Made by a program: the position numbers and the translations under genes
From: Clostridia bacterium
Lineage (GTDB): Bacteria > Bacillota > Clostridia > Oscillospirales > Feifaniaceae
Reading direction: 5' to 3'
Length of the DNA stretch: 51,738 nucleotides
NCBI GenBank assembly: GCA_017427525.1
Contig: JAFRSP010000044.1
Coordinates: 1 to 51,738, forward strand
In this document: in pieces, positions 36,026-45,257 of the stretch
Layout of the letters: each line of letters starts with the position of its first letter
Numbering within the stretch: position 1 is the first letter of the stretch
The notes under the pieces: model-generated
What the model saw: the letters and a program-made list of their open reading frames with translations, nothing else
Told to the model about the DNA's origin: nothing
Databases searched by the model: none

Positions 36026-37477
36026 ATGGGCAAGGTAGAACGACCCTATTTGCTGACAGGTCTTGAGCCTGCCGCAGCGCTCCGCTTTTTTGAAGATATC
36101 GCACGGCTTCCGCACGGATCGGCAGACGAAGGCGCGCTCGCCGACTATCTGTGCCAATTTGCGGAAGAGCGCGGGCTCTCATATCGCAGAGACAAATGGC
36201 AAAACGTTGTGATCAAGAAGAGAGGGCAGGGGCGCAATGCCAATGTCGCGCCCATCGCCCTTCAAGGACACACGGATATGGTCTGCGAAAAGAACGAGGG
36301 TGTTGCGCACGATTTTCACACCGATCCGATCCCCTATTATCTCGATGGGGAGTGGGTGCGCGCCCACGGAACTACGCTGGGTGCCGACGATGGGCTTGCG
36401 ATCGGTATTATGCTGGCGGTGCTGGACGACGACAAACTGCCGCATCCGCCGCTCGAGTGTGTTTTTACCTCCCAAGAAGAGCTGGGAATGGATGGCGCGC
36501 GCTACCTTTCGGCCGACTGGGTCTCGGCGCGCCGCCTGATCAATCTCGACGGAGGCAGCGAAGGGCTGTCGACCGTCAGTTCGGCAGGGGGTATTTCGGT
36601 CACGATCACGGTGCCTTTTACCCGCTGCCCCGCCGAGGGAGAGGGCCTTTCGGTGCGCCTGACAGGGCTGACCGGCGGGCATTCCGGCGGGAAGATCCCC
36701 GAACAGCGGGCCAATTCCAACCGTCTGATGGGCCGCCTCCTGGCGGCGGCGGAGCAGGCAGCGCCGCTGCGCATGGCTTCGCTCTCAGGCGGAAGAAAAG
36801 ACAACGCCATTCCCCGCGAGGCCTTTGCCCTCTTCTGCACCGAAAACGCCGAAGCGGCTGCAGGGGTGATGCAGACGCTCTTTTTGCAGCTGAAGCAGGA
36901 ATATGCGAAGACCGATCCCGATATGATCCTGACCATAGAGCGGGCCGAGCCCGCCTTTATGATGGACGAGGCGGCCAGCCGCAAGCTGGTCTTGCTGATG
37001 CAGCTGCTGCCCGATGGGGTGCAGCACTGGAACCATCAGTTTGCCCTGCCCACCACCAGCGCCAACCTCGGCGTGGTAGAGACGCTGGAGGACTGCACCA
37101 CGGTGCGCAGTTCCATCCGCTCGACCTCGCAGACCATGCAGGACGAGGTGCAAAACAAGATGCTGAGCGCGGCAAAGGCGCTTGAGTTGCCGTGGAGACT
37201 CAGCGAGGCCTATCCCAGCTGGTATTACCGCGAGGATTCCCCCCTGCGTCGTTTGGCGGCGCCGCTCTACCGCAGCACGGTAGGGGTGGAGCTGGTCTTT
37301 CAGGCCACCCACGGCGGGCTGGAGTGCGGCCTCTTCTGTGAGAAATGGCCGGATATGGACATTCTCTCGATCGGCTGCCTAACGGAAGGGGTGCACAGTC
37401 CCGACGAGGCGCTCAACCTCCCCTCCTATGAGAAGCTGTATCTCTTTGTCAGGCGGATGCTTGAGAGCCTGACCTGA
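36026..37477 (+). CDS. pepD: Aminoacyl-histidine dipeptidase (PepD, M20C)
   Basis: A zinc dipeptidase that splits Xaa-His and other dipeptides in the cytoplasm. It shows LQGHTDMVCEKN, the bridging Asp in LGADDGLAIGI, the catalytic pair in FTSQEELGMDGA, and a C-terminal QATHGGLECGLF ligand loop. The 483-residue length matches the family. The ATG at 36026 has AAGGAGA ahead; the open frame further upstream covers the promoter and cannot be coding. Confidence 0.95.
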   Translation: MGKVERPYLLTGLEPAAALRFFEDIARLPHGSADEGALADYLCQFAEERGLSYRRDKWQNVVIKKRGQGRNANVAPIALQGHTDMVCEKNEGVAHDFHTDPIPYYLDGEWVRAHGTTLGADDGLAIGIMLAVLDDDKLPHPPLECVFTSQEELGMDGARYLSADWVSARRLINLDGGSEGLSTVSSAGGISVTITVPFTRCPAEGEGLSVRLTGLTGGHSGGKIPEQRANSNRLMGRLLAAAEQAAPLRMASLSGGRKDNAIPREAFALFCTENAEAAAGVMQTLFLQLKQEYAKTDPDMILTIERAEPAFMMDEAASRKLVLLMQLLPDGVQHWNHQFALPTTSANLGVVETLEDCTTVRSSIRSTSQTMQDEVQNKMLSAAKALELPWRLSEAYPSWYYREDSPLRRLAAPLYRSTVGVELVFQATHGGLECGLFCEKWPDMDILSIGCLTEGVHSPDEALNLPSYEKLYLFVRRMLESLT

Positions 37478-37633
37478 GGAATCAGAGTTTTATTTGCTCC
37501 TGGAAGGAGGAGCCGATGCGCGCAAAGCCGCTGAAGCATATTGGGCAGCACATCCAAGCGGCGCGGCGGGACTCCTCATACAGGGGATTGGAAAACCTTC
37601 CATAAGAAAGAAACGCAGAAAGGAAGAGCAAGG

Positions 37634-39238
37634 ATGAAATTGACCTTTTACGGAGCAGCGAAGGCTGTGACCGGGAGCTGCCACTGTATCGAGGCCTGCG
37701 GTAAACGGATTTTGGTCGACTGCGGTCTGCAGCAGGGACGCGACGAGGTGGACAATACCGAGCTCGGATTTCATCCGGGCGAAGTGGACTATGTTTTTGT
37801 GACCCATGCCCACATCGACCACTCCGGCCGTCTGCCGCTGCTGATGAAGCGCGGATATCAGGGGGGCTTTTACACCTCGAGGCTGACCGGCCAGCTGCTT
37901 GAGATCATGCTACGCGACTCGGCTCACATCCAGGAATCCGAAGCGGAGTATCAGAACCGAAAGGGCAAGCGCGCCGGAGCGGCGGAAGTCGAGCCGCTCT
38001 ACACAGTTGCCGATGCGGATCTTGCGCTGGAACAGCTCAACACCTTTGACTACGAGAGCCGCCAGACCCTGTGTGATGGGATCGATTTCCGCTTTGTCGA
38101 CGCAGGACATCTTCTGGGTTCCTGCATCATCGAATTCTGGGTGACCGAAAACGGCGAAACCAAAAAGCTGGTCTTCTCCGGCGACCTTGGCAATATCAAT
38201 CACCCCATCATCCGGGATCCCCAGTTTGTCACGGAAGCAGACTATGTGGTGATGGAGTCGACCTATGGAAACCGCAACCACGAGGGAGAAGCGGCCTATA
38301 CAGAAGCGCTTGCTGAAATCCTCGATGAGACCTTTGCCAAGGGCGGAAACGTGGTCATTCCCGCCTTTGCCGTTGGGCGTACCCAGGAGCTGCTCTACTA
38401 TATCCGCGAGATCAAGGAAGAGGGACTGGTCAAGAGCCTGCCCGACTTCCAGGTCTGTGTCGACAGTCCGCTGGCCCATCAGGCTACCACCATCTTCTCG
38501 GGCGACCTCACCGGCTATATCGACGAGGAGGCCAAGGAGCTGGTGCGGGATGGCGTTTCCATCCTCACCTTTGAGAATCTGGTGCTCACCGAAACGGTGG
38601 AGGAATCCAAGACCCTCAACCTGGATCCCCGTCCCAAGGTGATCATCTCGGCCAGCGGTATGTGCGATGCCGGACGAATCCGCCACCACCTCAAGCACAA
38701 TCTGTGGCGGCCGGAATCCTGCATCGTCTTTGTCGGATTCCAGGCCGAGGGCAGCTTCGGCCGTCATCTGCTGAACGGCGCCGAGAAGGTGAGAATGTTT
38801 GGCGAAGAGATCGCGGTGAAGGCCAAGGTGGTCAATTTGCCCGGGCTTTCCTCCCACGCCGGACATGATGCGCTGATCGACTGGGCGGAGCACTTTGATC
38901 CAAAGCCTGCGCAGGTCTTCGTGGTGCACGGTGAGAACGAAGTCACCGAATCCTTTGCGGCCGAGCTTAGGGAGAAGGGATTTGCCGCGCATTCGGCCAA
39001 CTATCGCGAAGAATACGATCTGCTGGAGAACCGTGTGCTGGTGGAGGGAACGCTTCCGCCGGTCAAGAAGAAGGCAGAGCCGGAAGACGGACAGTATACT
39101 TCGGAAGCTTTCCCCGAGCTGCTCGACGTGGGAAACAAGCTCATGTCGGCGATTCGTGCCAACCGCGGCGGGGCCAACAAAAACCTGCGTTCCATGGCAG
39201 AGCAGCTTCGCAAGCTGCTTGAAGAGTGGGAGCAGTAA
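37634..39238 (+). CDS. Beta-CASP metallo-beta-lactamase (RNA-processing exonuclease type)
   Basis: A cytoplasmic CPSF-like nuclease. The core has VTHAHIDHSGRLPLL (about 57-71), VFSGDLGN, and DAGHLLGSCIIEF; the beta-CASP region holds FAVGRTQELLYYIRE and ISASGMCDAGRI; the final His motif is PGLSSHAGHDAL. The 534 residues contain no KH domain, so it is closer to bacterial stand-alone beta-CASP proteins (Int11/YcjX-type naming varies) than to archaeal CPSF. The ATG at 37634 has AAGGAAG upstream. It is the second beta-CASP gene in the window after RNase J. Confidence 0.93.
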   Translation: MKLTFYGAAKAVTGSCHCIEACGKRILVDCGLQQGRDEVDNTELGFHPGEVDYVFVTHAHIDHSGRLPLLMKRGYQGGFYTSRLTGQLLEIMLRDSAHIQESEAEYQNRKGKRAGAAEVEPLYTVADADLALEQLNTFDYESRQTLCDGIDFRFVDAGHLLGSCIIEFWVTENGETKKLVFSGDLGNINHPIIRDPQFVTEADYVVMESTYGNRNHEGEAAYTEALAEILDETFAKGGNVVIPAFAVGRTQELLYYIREIKEEGLVKSLPDFQVCVDSPLAHQATTIFSGDLTGYIDEEAKELVRDGVSILTFENLVLTETVEESKTLNLDPRPKVIISASGMCDAGRIRHHLKHNLWRPESCIVFVGFQAEGSFGRHLLNGAEKVRMFGEEIAVKAKVVNLPGLSSHAGHDALIDWAEHFDPKPAQVFVVHGENEVTESFAAELREKGFAAHSANYREEYDLLENRVLVEGTLPPVKKKAEPEDGQYTSEAFPELLDVGNKLMSAIRANRGGANKNLRSMAEQLRKLLEEWEQ

Positions 39239-39547
39239 TCCTTACCTTCTTTTGAAAGGCCTGGGCTTGTTCCCCGAAGCAAAGAGGGCTTCGTAAAAGA
39301 CAATCGTTTACGCTCGGAAGCTGCAGATGCTTCCGAGCGTTTTCCCTTGCACGGCGGGTCTGTCAAAATGGATGAGCAGAGTTTCTCTGCCGGAGCGGGC
39401 CCTCACTGCAAGCTCTCATTTTGCGCAGGGCTTTTCGCGGGCTGTGGGTTTTGAAGATACAAAGAGGGGACAGGCCTTGGTTTGAATCACACCCTGCCGC
39501 GAGGCGGCATGACAAAAAAGTAACATTCAGATTCGGAGGAAAACGCG
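39239..39547 (+). other. 309-base intergenic region before the DMT transporter
   Basis: No gene seen. It holds the 39311-39344 terminator; no clear promoter for the transporter was found. Confidence 0.45.
39311..39344 (+). terminator. Terminator after the beta-CASP nuclease gene
   Basis: A perfect 11-bp stem CGCTCGGAAGC/GCTTCCGAGCG, loop TGCAGAT, followed by TTTT. Confidence 0.85.
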
Positions 39548-40438
39548 ATGTGGTTTTGGTATTCCCTGATTGCCATTCTGTTTTGGAGCGGATCGGATCT
39601 TTTTTCCAAGATGGGCTCTCCCTCGGAAGATATCTACAGCCATTGGAAAATGGTGATGGCGGTGGGCGGCATCATGGGACTTCATGCCATCGTGTTGCTG
39701 ATCGGCGGGCAGCCCTTTTCCCTGCAGGACATGGTGACCTACCTTCCCGCCTCGGGACTTTACATTCTCTCCATGATCCTGGGCTATGTCGGCCTTCGCT
39801 ACATCATGCTCTCGGTCTCCACGCCCATCTGCAATTCCTCGGGAGCGGTCGCCGCTTTGCTCTGCTTCTTCTTCCTGCACGAGCGGATGACGAGTCTGCA
39901 ATTCTTTGCGGTGTGCCTCATCACCTTCGGCGTGTTTGCGCTCTCGGTCATTGAAAAGCAGAAGGAAGATGCGATGCGCGCGGCGCAGGGCGTCACGCCC
40001 GATCCCCGCTACACCAAGAGCTTTATCGCCGTTGCTTTTCCGCTGCTCTATTGTGCGATCGACGGACTGGGCACCTTTGTGGATGCGCTGCTGCTCGACA
40101 CCGTGATCGCCGAAGAAGTGGCGAATATCGCCTATGAGCTCACCTTTTTGGCCATGGCGATTTTTGCCTTCATCTATGTGGTGATTATCAAAAAGCAGAA
40201 GATCCGCCTCAGGCAGGAGCGCCCAAAGCTGTTGGCCGGCGTTTGTGAGGCGGCAGGGCAGTTTGCCTATATCTTCGCTCTTGGCGACAACGCCATTGTG
40301 GCGGCGCCCTTGATCTCCTCCTACTGCATCGTCTCTCTGCTCTGGGCCCGCGTGCTGCTCAAGGAAAAGCTGACCTTCAAGCAATACCTTGTCATTGCCA
40401 TTGCCGCCGTTGGCATTATCATCATGGGGATGGAATAA
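39548..40438 (+). CDS. DMT-superfamily (EamA) transporter
   Basis: A 296-residue integral membrane protein with about ten predicted segments in two EamA-type halves (1-140 and 155-296). The first half begins MWFWYSLIAILFWSGSDLFSK and the second half ends with a glycine-containing helix. Family members move small metabolites or nucleotide sugars; the substrate cannot be told. GGAGG lies ahead of the ATG (TTCGGAGGAAAACGCG). Confidence 0.9.
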   Translation: MWFWYSLIAILFWSGSDLFSKMGSPSEDIYSHWKMVMAVGGIMGLHAIVLLIGGQPFSLQDMVTYLPASGLYILSMILGYVGLRYIMLSVSTPICNSSGAVAALLCFFFLHERMTSLQFFAVCLITFGVFALSVIEKQKEDAMRAAQGVTPDPRYTKSFIAVAFPLLYCAIDGLGTFVDALLLDTVIAEEVANIAYELTFLAMAIFAFIYVVIIKKQKIRLRQERPKLLAGVCEAAGQFAYIFALGDNAIVAAPLISSYCIVSLLWARVLLKEKLTFKQYLVIAIAAVGIIIMGME

Positions 40439-40477
40439 AACAAAGAAAAAAACTGTTCAAAAAGGAAGGGATCGGCT

Positions 40478-40999
40478 ATGGAATTTCGTCTTGCTGCACC
40501 GCAGGAAACGGAAAAGGTCATTGCATTCTACCGAAAGGCCATCGAGGATATGGTCGGGCTTCCCTATATGCCGAAGTGGCAGCTTGGAGTGAATCCGACC
40601 GAGGAGGGGCTTGGCGGAGCCATTGAACGGGGAGAGCTCTACGTGGTGGAGCGGGACGGAACTCTCGTGGGAGCCGTGATTCTGAACCATAAGCACGACG
40701 ATGCATATGACCGCGTGGATTGGGCGATTGAAGCCGAGCCCGAGCAGGTAACGGTGCTGCACACGCTCTGCGTCACCCCGAAGGAGCAGAGAAAGGGGAT
40801 CGGCGGATTCCTGATTCAAAATGTGTTAAAGCGCGCAAAGGAGCTTGGGCAGAAGGCAGTCCGTCTCGACGTATTGGGCACCAGCCTGCCTCCGCAGAAG
40901 ATGTATCGCCGCGCAGGATTTGATCACCGCGCCACGCTGAATCTCTTCTATGAGGATACGGGGCCTGCCGATTTTCTGCTCTTTGAATATGTGCTATAA
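40478..40999 (+). CDS. GNAT family N-acetyltransferase
   Basis: A 173-residue acetyl-CoA-dependent acyltransferase. The acetyl-CoA loop is in CVTPKEQRKGIGGFLIQNVL (about 105-124), and the C-terminal MYRRAGFDHRATLNLFYED is typical. The acceptor is unknown. It starts 40 bases after the transporter gene with AAGGAAGG upstream, so it may share that transcript. Confidence 0.92.
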   Translation: MEFRLAAPQETEKVIAFYRKAIEDMVGLPYMPKWQLGVNPTEEGLGGAIERGELYVVERDGTLVGAVILNHKHDDAYDRVDWAIEAEPEQVTVLHTLCVTPKEQRKGIGGFLIQNVLKRAKELGQKAVRLDVLGTSLPPQKMYRRAGFDHRATLNLFYEDTGPADFLLFEYVL

Positions 41000-41035
41000 C
41001 CGTCTGCCGCTTGAACAAGGCGGGAGAAAAAGAAG

Positions 41036-41075
41036 GAGGCAGCCCGCTTGAACCAAGCGGACTGCCTCTTTTGAT
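41036..41075. terminator. Terminator after the GNAT gene
   Basis: GAGGCAGCCCGCTTG/CAAGCGGACTGCCTC (one mismatch) followed by TTTTGATTTTT. It sits between convergent genes and may serve both. Confidence 0.85.
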
Positions 41076-41104
41076 TTTTCGATAACGGGCCAAGGCGGAC
41101 GGGT

Positions 41105-41332
41105 TCAGAATTTCTTTTCACCCTTAAGAATCATCATCTTGTCGAGCTTGGGGTCGATCTCAGGCGTTTGCACCTTCTCGGCCCATTCGTCTGGATCGAA
41201 TTCCTCCACAGAAATGGTGATGGCGCGCTGCGGGCATCCCCAGAGTTCGAGAAAGAGCTCGTTGATGCGCTCCACAACCTTTTTCTTGGTCTCCTCGTCC
41301 TTGGGGAAGGTTTTGATGGCAATGTATGGCAT
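41105..41332 (-). CDS. Tautomerase family protein (4-oxalocrotonate tautomerase-like)
   Basis: A 75-residue protein starting MPYIAIKTF; loss of Met1 would expose the catalytic Pro of the tautomerase fold. ISVEEFDPDEWAEKV matches family positions. Small members act as hexamers on enol or keto acids, and many have no known substrate. AAGGAGG lies eight bases before the ATG. It follows the flavodoxin-ferredoxin gene by 41 bases in the same direction. Confidence 0.88.
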   Translation of the reverse strand: MPYIAIKTFPKDEETKKKVVERINELFLELWGCPQRAITISVEEFDPDEWAEKVQTPEIDPKLDKMMILKGEKKF

Positions 41333-41373
41333 GAAAACAACCTCCTTATCTCCGGTTTGCGGTGCGGCTCAGA

Positions 41374-42132
41374 TCAGAGAAGATATTCATTCTCCCTGCG
41401 CTGACTGAGCTTTTGAGAAAACGCTGCGGCAAAGGTGCGATAGGCCGGTGTGTTCATATTCTTCGCTCCGGTGGGACAGACCATGATGCAGCGGAAGCAG
41501 GAGATACAGAGCGCCGGATCGATCCGAGCGTCGTCCTCCCAGCTGATGGCCCCCACAGGACATTCCACAACGCAGAGACCGCAGTGGATGCAGGTCTCAT
41601 CGGTCCGCGGATGGAAGCTCCCGGCGCCGCTTTCCTTGTAGGGATAATTCCCTTCAATGGCGGGCGGAGTCCTTCTGCCTTCCTGCAGCTTTTGCAGAAC
41701 GTTTTCGGCAAAGGCGCGATCCTGCGCAAGATCCTGCTCGTCCGGACGGCCCACCTGGATCTCTCCATAGGTGTGCTGCGCCACAAGCGCCGCCGCCGCG
41801 ATGGGAACAAAGCCACGGGAAGAAACCAGATCCGAGAGCTCGAGCAGAGCGTCGTCATAATGGCGGTTCCCGTAGGTCACGGTCACAATGCAGGGGGTTT
41901 GGTTTCCGTGCAGCTGCGAGAAGCGGAGAGCGGCCGGCGAAGGCAGTCTGCCCGAATACACCGGGGAGCCGAAGACCACCAGATCATCCGGCCCAAAGGA
42001 AATTTCCTTGGGAGGAGAGGGCTTTGTGAAATTGAGAACGTCAGCCTGCTCGTCCAGCGCCCGAGCGATCGCGAGCACGCCTCGTTCGGTGCCTCCGGTG
42101 GGAGAGAAGTAAACAGCAGTCGTCTTGAACAT
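41374..42132 (-). CDS. EFR1-type flavodoxin-ferredoxin fusion protein
   Basis: The N-terminal flavodoxin-like domain (about 1-150) has YFSPTGGTERGVLAIA for FMN phosphate and VVFGSPVYSGRLP. The C-terminal domain has two [4Fe-4S] motifs, CIHCGLCVVECP and CISCFRCIMVCP. This is a small redox carrier in anaerobes; partners are unknown. The ATG at 42132 has AAGGAG nine bases ahead, giving 252 residues; the open frame continues upstream without family match. Confidence 0.92.
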   Translation of the reverse strand: MFKTTAVYFSPTGGTERGVLAIARALDEQADVLNFTKPSPPKEISFGPDDLVVFGSPVYSGRLPSPAALRFSQLHGNQTPCIVTVTYGNRHYDDALLELSDLVSSRGFVPIAAAALVAQHTYGEIQVGRPDEQDLAQDRAFAENVLQKLQEGRRTPPAIEGNYPYKESGAGSFHPRTDETCIHCGLCVVECPVGAISWEDDARIDPALCISCFRCIMVCPTGAKNMNTPAYRTFAAAFSQKLSQRRENEYLL

Positions 42133-42250
42133 GGATATCTGCTCCTTTCTGAATGGCAAAGGCTTGCCCGCTTCTCCCGTCGAAAAGAGAAAGGATGCAG
42201 GGGGGTGCAAAGGGGCGAGAGTCGGCGGCAAACAAAGACGAAGGGGAGAA

Positions 42251-43600
42251 TCAGTCTTCCAAAACAGGCAGGGGATTCGATTCGAACTCCTGCGTGCTGA
42301 GCATAGACTCCATGAAGTCGACATACTCTTCCTTGGTCATTTTGGGCTCGTAGCCGGCGATGTGCTCCTTGGCGCGTTTGGCGTCGTCCTTGAGGAACTT
42401 ATAGGCGGAGAGCGCAAAGATCTTGGCAGGGACCACATAAGCGAGATACTCGTCGGTCACGGCCACGTCGGGATTGTGCAGCATACCGCTGAAACCGCCG
42501 GTGGCGAACTGGATCAGGGGCTTCAGATAGGAGACGTCGCCGTAATCGGTAGAACCGGTACCGTGCGGAGTTTCGTTGGGGGTGAAGAACTCGTATTTGT
42601 CGGCGGCGATGTCCTTGCAGGCCTCGATCACGGGGGAGGGATCGTGCGAGGGGATGGTGGGCAGATAGCCGGGCAGAGTCTCGATCACAAGCCCGCATCC
42701 GGTGGCTACGGCGCCGGCGCGGAAGGCACGATCGACCTTGTGGTGCGCATCGACATAGGCGGGGATGTTCTTGGCACGCACGGAGTATTCCATCGTCACG
42801 TTGTCGGCGATGACGTTCATGGCAACGCCGCCCGCGGTGACAAAGCCGTGCACACGCACGGTGTCCTGATCGCGGAAGGATTCGCGCTGCACATCGATGG
42901 CGTGCATGGCGATGGCGGCGGCGTTGAGCGCATCTACGCCCTTGTGAGGCGAGCCGGCGGCGTGGGCCGCCTTGCCCTTGAAGGCGATGACCTTGTTGAC
43001 AAAGCCGTTGGAGGAGCCGTTGGAGAGCGAAATATCGTGTTCGGTGCCGGCGTGGTGGCCGACGACGAGGTCGATGTTGTCGAGGGCTCCGATCCGGATG
43101 AGCTCGCACTTTCCGCCGCCATAGCGGATGATGCCCTCATCCCGCATCTTGCTCTTGAGCTCGAGCTCCACGAACTCCTCGGCCGGAACGGCAAAGAAGG
43201 TGATATTGCCTCCGAGCGCCGCTTTGACCTCGGGGTCGCACAGGGCCAGGGCGGCGCCCATCACGGCGGTGATCTGCGCGTTGTGACCGCAGCAGTGCGA
43301 AGCTCCGGTTTCGGGGTTGGCGTCCACATGAGAGGGGATGGGCAGCGCATCCATCTCTCCCATGAGGGCAAGGTTGGGACCTTCCGCATCTTTGCCCTTC
43401 AGATAGGCCTTCACGCCGGTTACGGCGAGGCCTTCTTCGGTTTCAAGGCCGAGCTTCTTGACAACGTCGGTGAATTTTCCCGCCGTGCGGAATTCGCGGT
43501 AGCCGAGCTCCGCATTTTTCCAGATGTCGCGGCCGAACGCAATGATTTCGTCCTTTTTTTCATCAATCAGTTGGCAGATGCGTTGTTCCAGTTTATCCAT
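42251..43600 (-). CDS. M20-family amidohydrolase (AbgB-like)
   Basis: A metal-dependent hydrolase of N-acyl or N-aminobenzoyl amino acids. The motifs GEMDALPIP, HCCGHNAQITAVMG and AVPAEEFVELE are present, and the dimerisation region holds GKAAHAAGSPHKGVDALNA. The 449-residue length fits AbgB-type enzymes. The ATG at 43600 has AAGGAGG eight bases ahead; the longer open frame overlaps the divergent promoter region and was not used. The substrate is uncertain. Confidence 0.92.
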   Translation of the reverse strand: MDKLEQRICQLIDEKKDEIIAFGRDIWKNAELGYREFRTAGKFTDVVKKLGLETEEGLAVTGVKAYLKGKDAEGPNLALMGEMDALPIPSHVDANPETGASHCCGHNAQITAVMGAALALCDPEVKAALGGNITFFAVPAEEFVELELKSKMRDEGIIRYGGGKCELIRIGALDNIDLVVGHHAGTEHDISLSNGSSNGFVNKVIAFKGKAAHAAGSPHKGVDALNAAAIAMHAIDVQRESFRDQDTVRVHGFVTAGGVAMNVIADNVTMEYSVRAKNIPAYVDAHHKVDRAFRAGAVATGCGLVIETLPGYLPTIPSHDPSPVIEACKDIAADKYEFFTPNETPHGTGSTDYGDVSYLKPLIQFATGGFSGMLHNPDVAVTDEYLAYVVPAKIFALSAYKFLKDDAKRAKEHIAGYEPKMTKEEYVDFMESMLSTQEFESNPLPVLED

Positions 43601-43907
43601 TGAGTTTGCCTCCTTTGTGGAAGAGATTCTGCAGAGCAGGAGACGACCTGCACTGGTTTGGTTGATTATACCACACCGGACGGCGAAAGAAAAGAAAAAC
43701 ACTCTTTTTTTTGATATCAAGGCCGTCGATCGGAGCAGGACAAAAGAATATAAGGCCCGCACAGGGCAGGCTCTCCGGCGAAAACTCCATTTTATTAGAG
43801 GAGAAAGGCTTTTTCTCACGGGGAAAATATGGTATACTTTTGGCAGATCCTATGCGGCGCAGGAGCGGCGTAAGCTCTGCTGCCGCGAGAAATCGAGGAG
43901 GTTCGCC

Positions 43908-44882
43908 ATGCTCTATCTGACACGAGAGGATATGCAGCGCGTGATGTCGATGGAAGAGGCCATCGGGGCGCTGGAATCCGCCTTTCGCCTCTACAGTTCC
44001 GGACAGGCCGTTGTGCCGCTGCGCACGATGGTAGATGTTCCGAAACACAACGGACAGGCCATCTTCATGCCCGCGTTGGCAGGCGACGCGCTGGGGATCA
44101 AGATCGTCAGCACCTATCCCGACAATCCGAAGGCGGGCAAGCCGGTGACCCCAGCCTGTATGGTGATGCTGGACGAAAAGACGGGAGAGGTCTCCTGCCT
44201 GATGGACGGCACCTATCTGACCCAGTTGCGTACAGCGGCGGGGGCCGGAGCGGCCATGCGGGCACTGGCGGCAAAAGGCGCCGTAGTAGGGGCCCTGATC
44301 GGTTTGGGCGGACAGTCTGCCTGTCAGTTTGAGGCCCTGTGCGTGGCCGTTCCCACCTTAAGAGAGATTCGGGTATTTGATATTGACCCGCAGCGGCGGG
44401 CTGCATTTGCCGCTGAGCGGGATGGAGTGAACGGTCTCCGTGTGCTGCCGGTCGCAAGCGGAGACGAGGCTGTGGAGGGAGCCGATGTGGTCACCACGGT
44501 CACGACCTCGAGAAAGCCGGTCTTCTCCTTTGCCAGCGTGAAAAAGGGCTGCCACATCAATGCGATCGGCTCCTACACTCCTGAGATGCAGGAGCTTCCG
44601 CCCGAGCTGGTGGCGGGGTGCGACCTCATCGTGCTGGACACGGCCGACGGGGTGCTGCACGAGTCGGGCGATCTGCTGAAGCCCCTTGCGCAGGGCCTGC
44701 TCGAGGGGAAAAAGATCGATACCGAGCTGGGTCACGTGCTGCTGGGCGAGGCGGTTGGCCGCACATCGCCGGAGCAGATCACGCTCTACAAGTCGACCGG
44801 AAGCGGCGTGATGGACGCCGTGTGTGCATCCGCGATCATGCAGCGTGCCCGGCAGGCGGGAGTCGGCGTCAGGATCGGCTGA
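43908..44882 (+). CDS. Ornithine cyclodeaminase family protein
   Basis: An NAD(P)-dependent enzyme of the ornithine cyclodeaminase/mu-crystallin family. The Rossmann motif is in GALIGLGGQSACQFEAL, and YLTQLRTAAGAGAAMRAL and HINAIGSYTPEMQELP are typical. It could be ornithine cyclodeaminase, alanine dehydrogenase or a ketimine reductase. GAGGAGG precedes the ATG by six bases. A TATACT at 43833-43838 is a possible -10 box with no good -35. Length is 324 residues. Confidence 0.93.
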   Translation: MLYLTREDMQRVMSMEEAIGALESAFRLYSSGQAVVPLRTMVDVPKHNGQAIFMPALAGDALGIKIVSTYPDNPKAGKPVTPACMVMLDEKTGEVSCLMDGTYLTQLRTAAGAGAAMRALAAKGAVVGALIGLGGQSACQFEALCVAVPTLREIRVFDIDPQRRAAFAAERDGVNGLRVLPVASGDEAVEGADVVTTVTTSRKPVFSFASVKKGCHINAIGSYTPEMQELPPELVAGCDLIVLDTADGVLHESGDLLKPLAQGLLEGKKIDTELGHVLLGEAVGRTSPEQITLYKSTGSGVMDAVCASAIMQRARQAGVGVRIG

Positions 44883-45002
44883 AATTCAAACGGTTTTGCG
44901 GGCCTGTCTGACTTTGTGGAGCAAAGGATTTCTATTTTAAACGGATAGGGAAAAGCTTTGCAAAGAAAAGAGGAAAATGCTCTCCGGGATACATTTTTTA
45001 TC

Positions 45003-45031
45003 TTGGCAAGCGGCTCAAAAGATGATACACT
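45003..45031 (+). promoter_or_regulatory. Promoter of the ridA-patB unit
   Basis: TTGGCA (45003-45008) and TACACT (45026-45031) with 17-base spacing. The leader is about 220 bases, unusually long for a small housekeeping gene. Confidence 0.72.
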
Positions 45032-45096
45032 AAAAAAAGAAAAGTTCCCATTCCCCCGCGGAGCACATCGGCTTTTTTCAAAGGGAGACAAGGACG

Positions 45097-45240
45097 ATGC
45101 CCTGCTCTGCCGCACCCTGTTTGGAAGAAGCCTGCACAGGCCTCGACGGGATAGCGTGTTCCAAAAGGAGTTTTCACCAGAGAGGTCAAGGGCTGTTCGG
45201 GAGCGGGAAACCAAACCGGAAAGAAGATCCGAATCTGTGA
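45097..45240 (+). CDS. Cys-rich upstream ORF of ridA-patB
   Basis: A 47-codon ORF within the ridA leader with its own ribosome site (AAGGGAG at 45081-45087, nine bases before the ATG). Cys codons are at 3, 8, 13 and 21, four in the first 21 codons. It is in a different frame from ridA. The TGA stop lies directly against the ridA ribosome site (AAGAAAGGGAG), so ribosomes ending here would affect ridA initiation. No domain is visible. It resembles the ABC-operon leader ORF only in Cys content, so chance cannot be excluded. Confidence 0.5.
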   Translation: MPCSAAPCLEEACTGLDGIACSKRSFHQRGQGLFGSGKPNRKEDPNL

Positions 45241-45257
45241 AGAAAGGGAGAATTTGC

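Larger units (their letters stand above)
44883..45257 (+). other. 375-base region upstream of ridA
   Basis: It holds the ridA promoter (45003-45031) and a Cys-rich upstream ORF (45097-45240), both listed. Apart from these, no gene was found. The open frame in phase with ridA runs back through this region but starts upstream of the promoter, so it is not part of ridA. Confidence 0.6.

Noticed and set aside
44958-45257. N-terminal extension of ridA by about 100 residues
   Set aside because: The frame starts upstream of the good promoter at 45003-45031, the added sequence is unlike RidA, and the ATG at 45258 has a good ribosome site and the family start.
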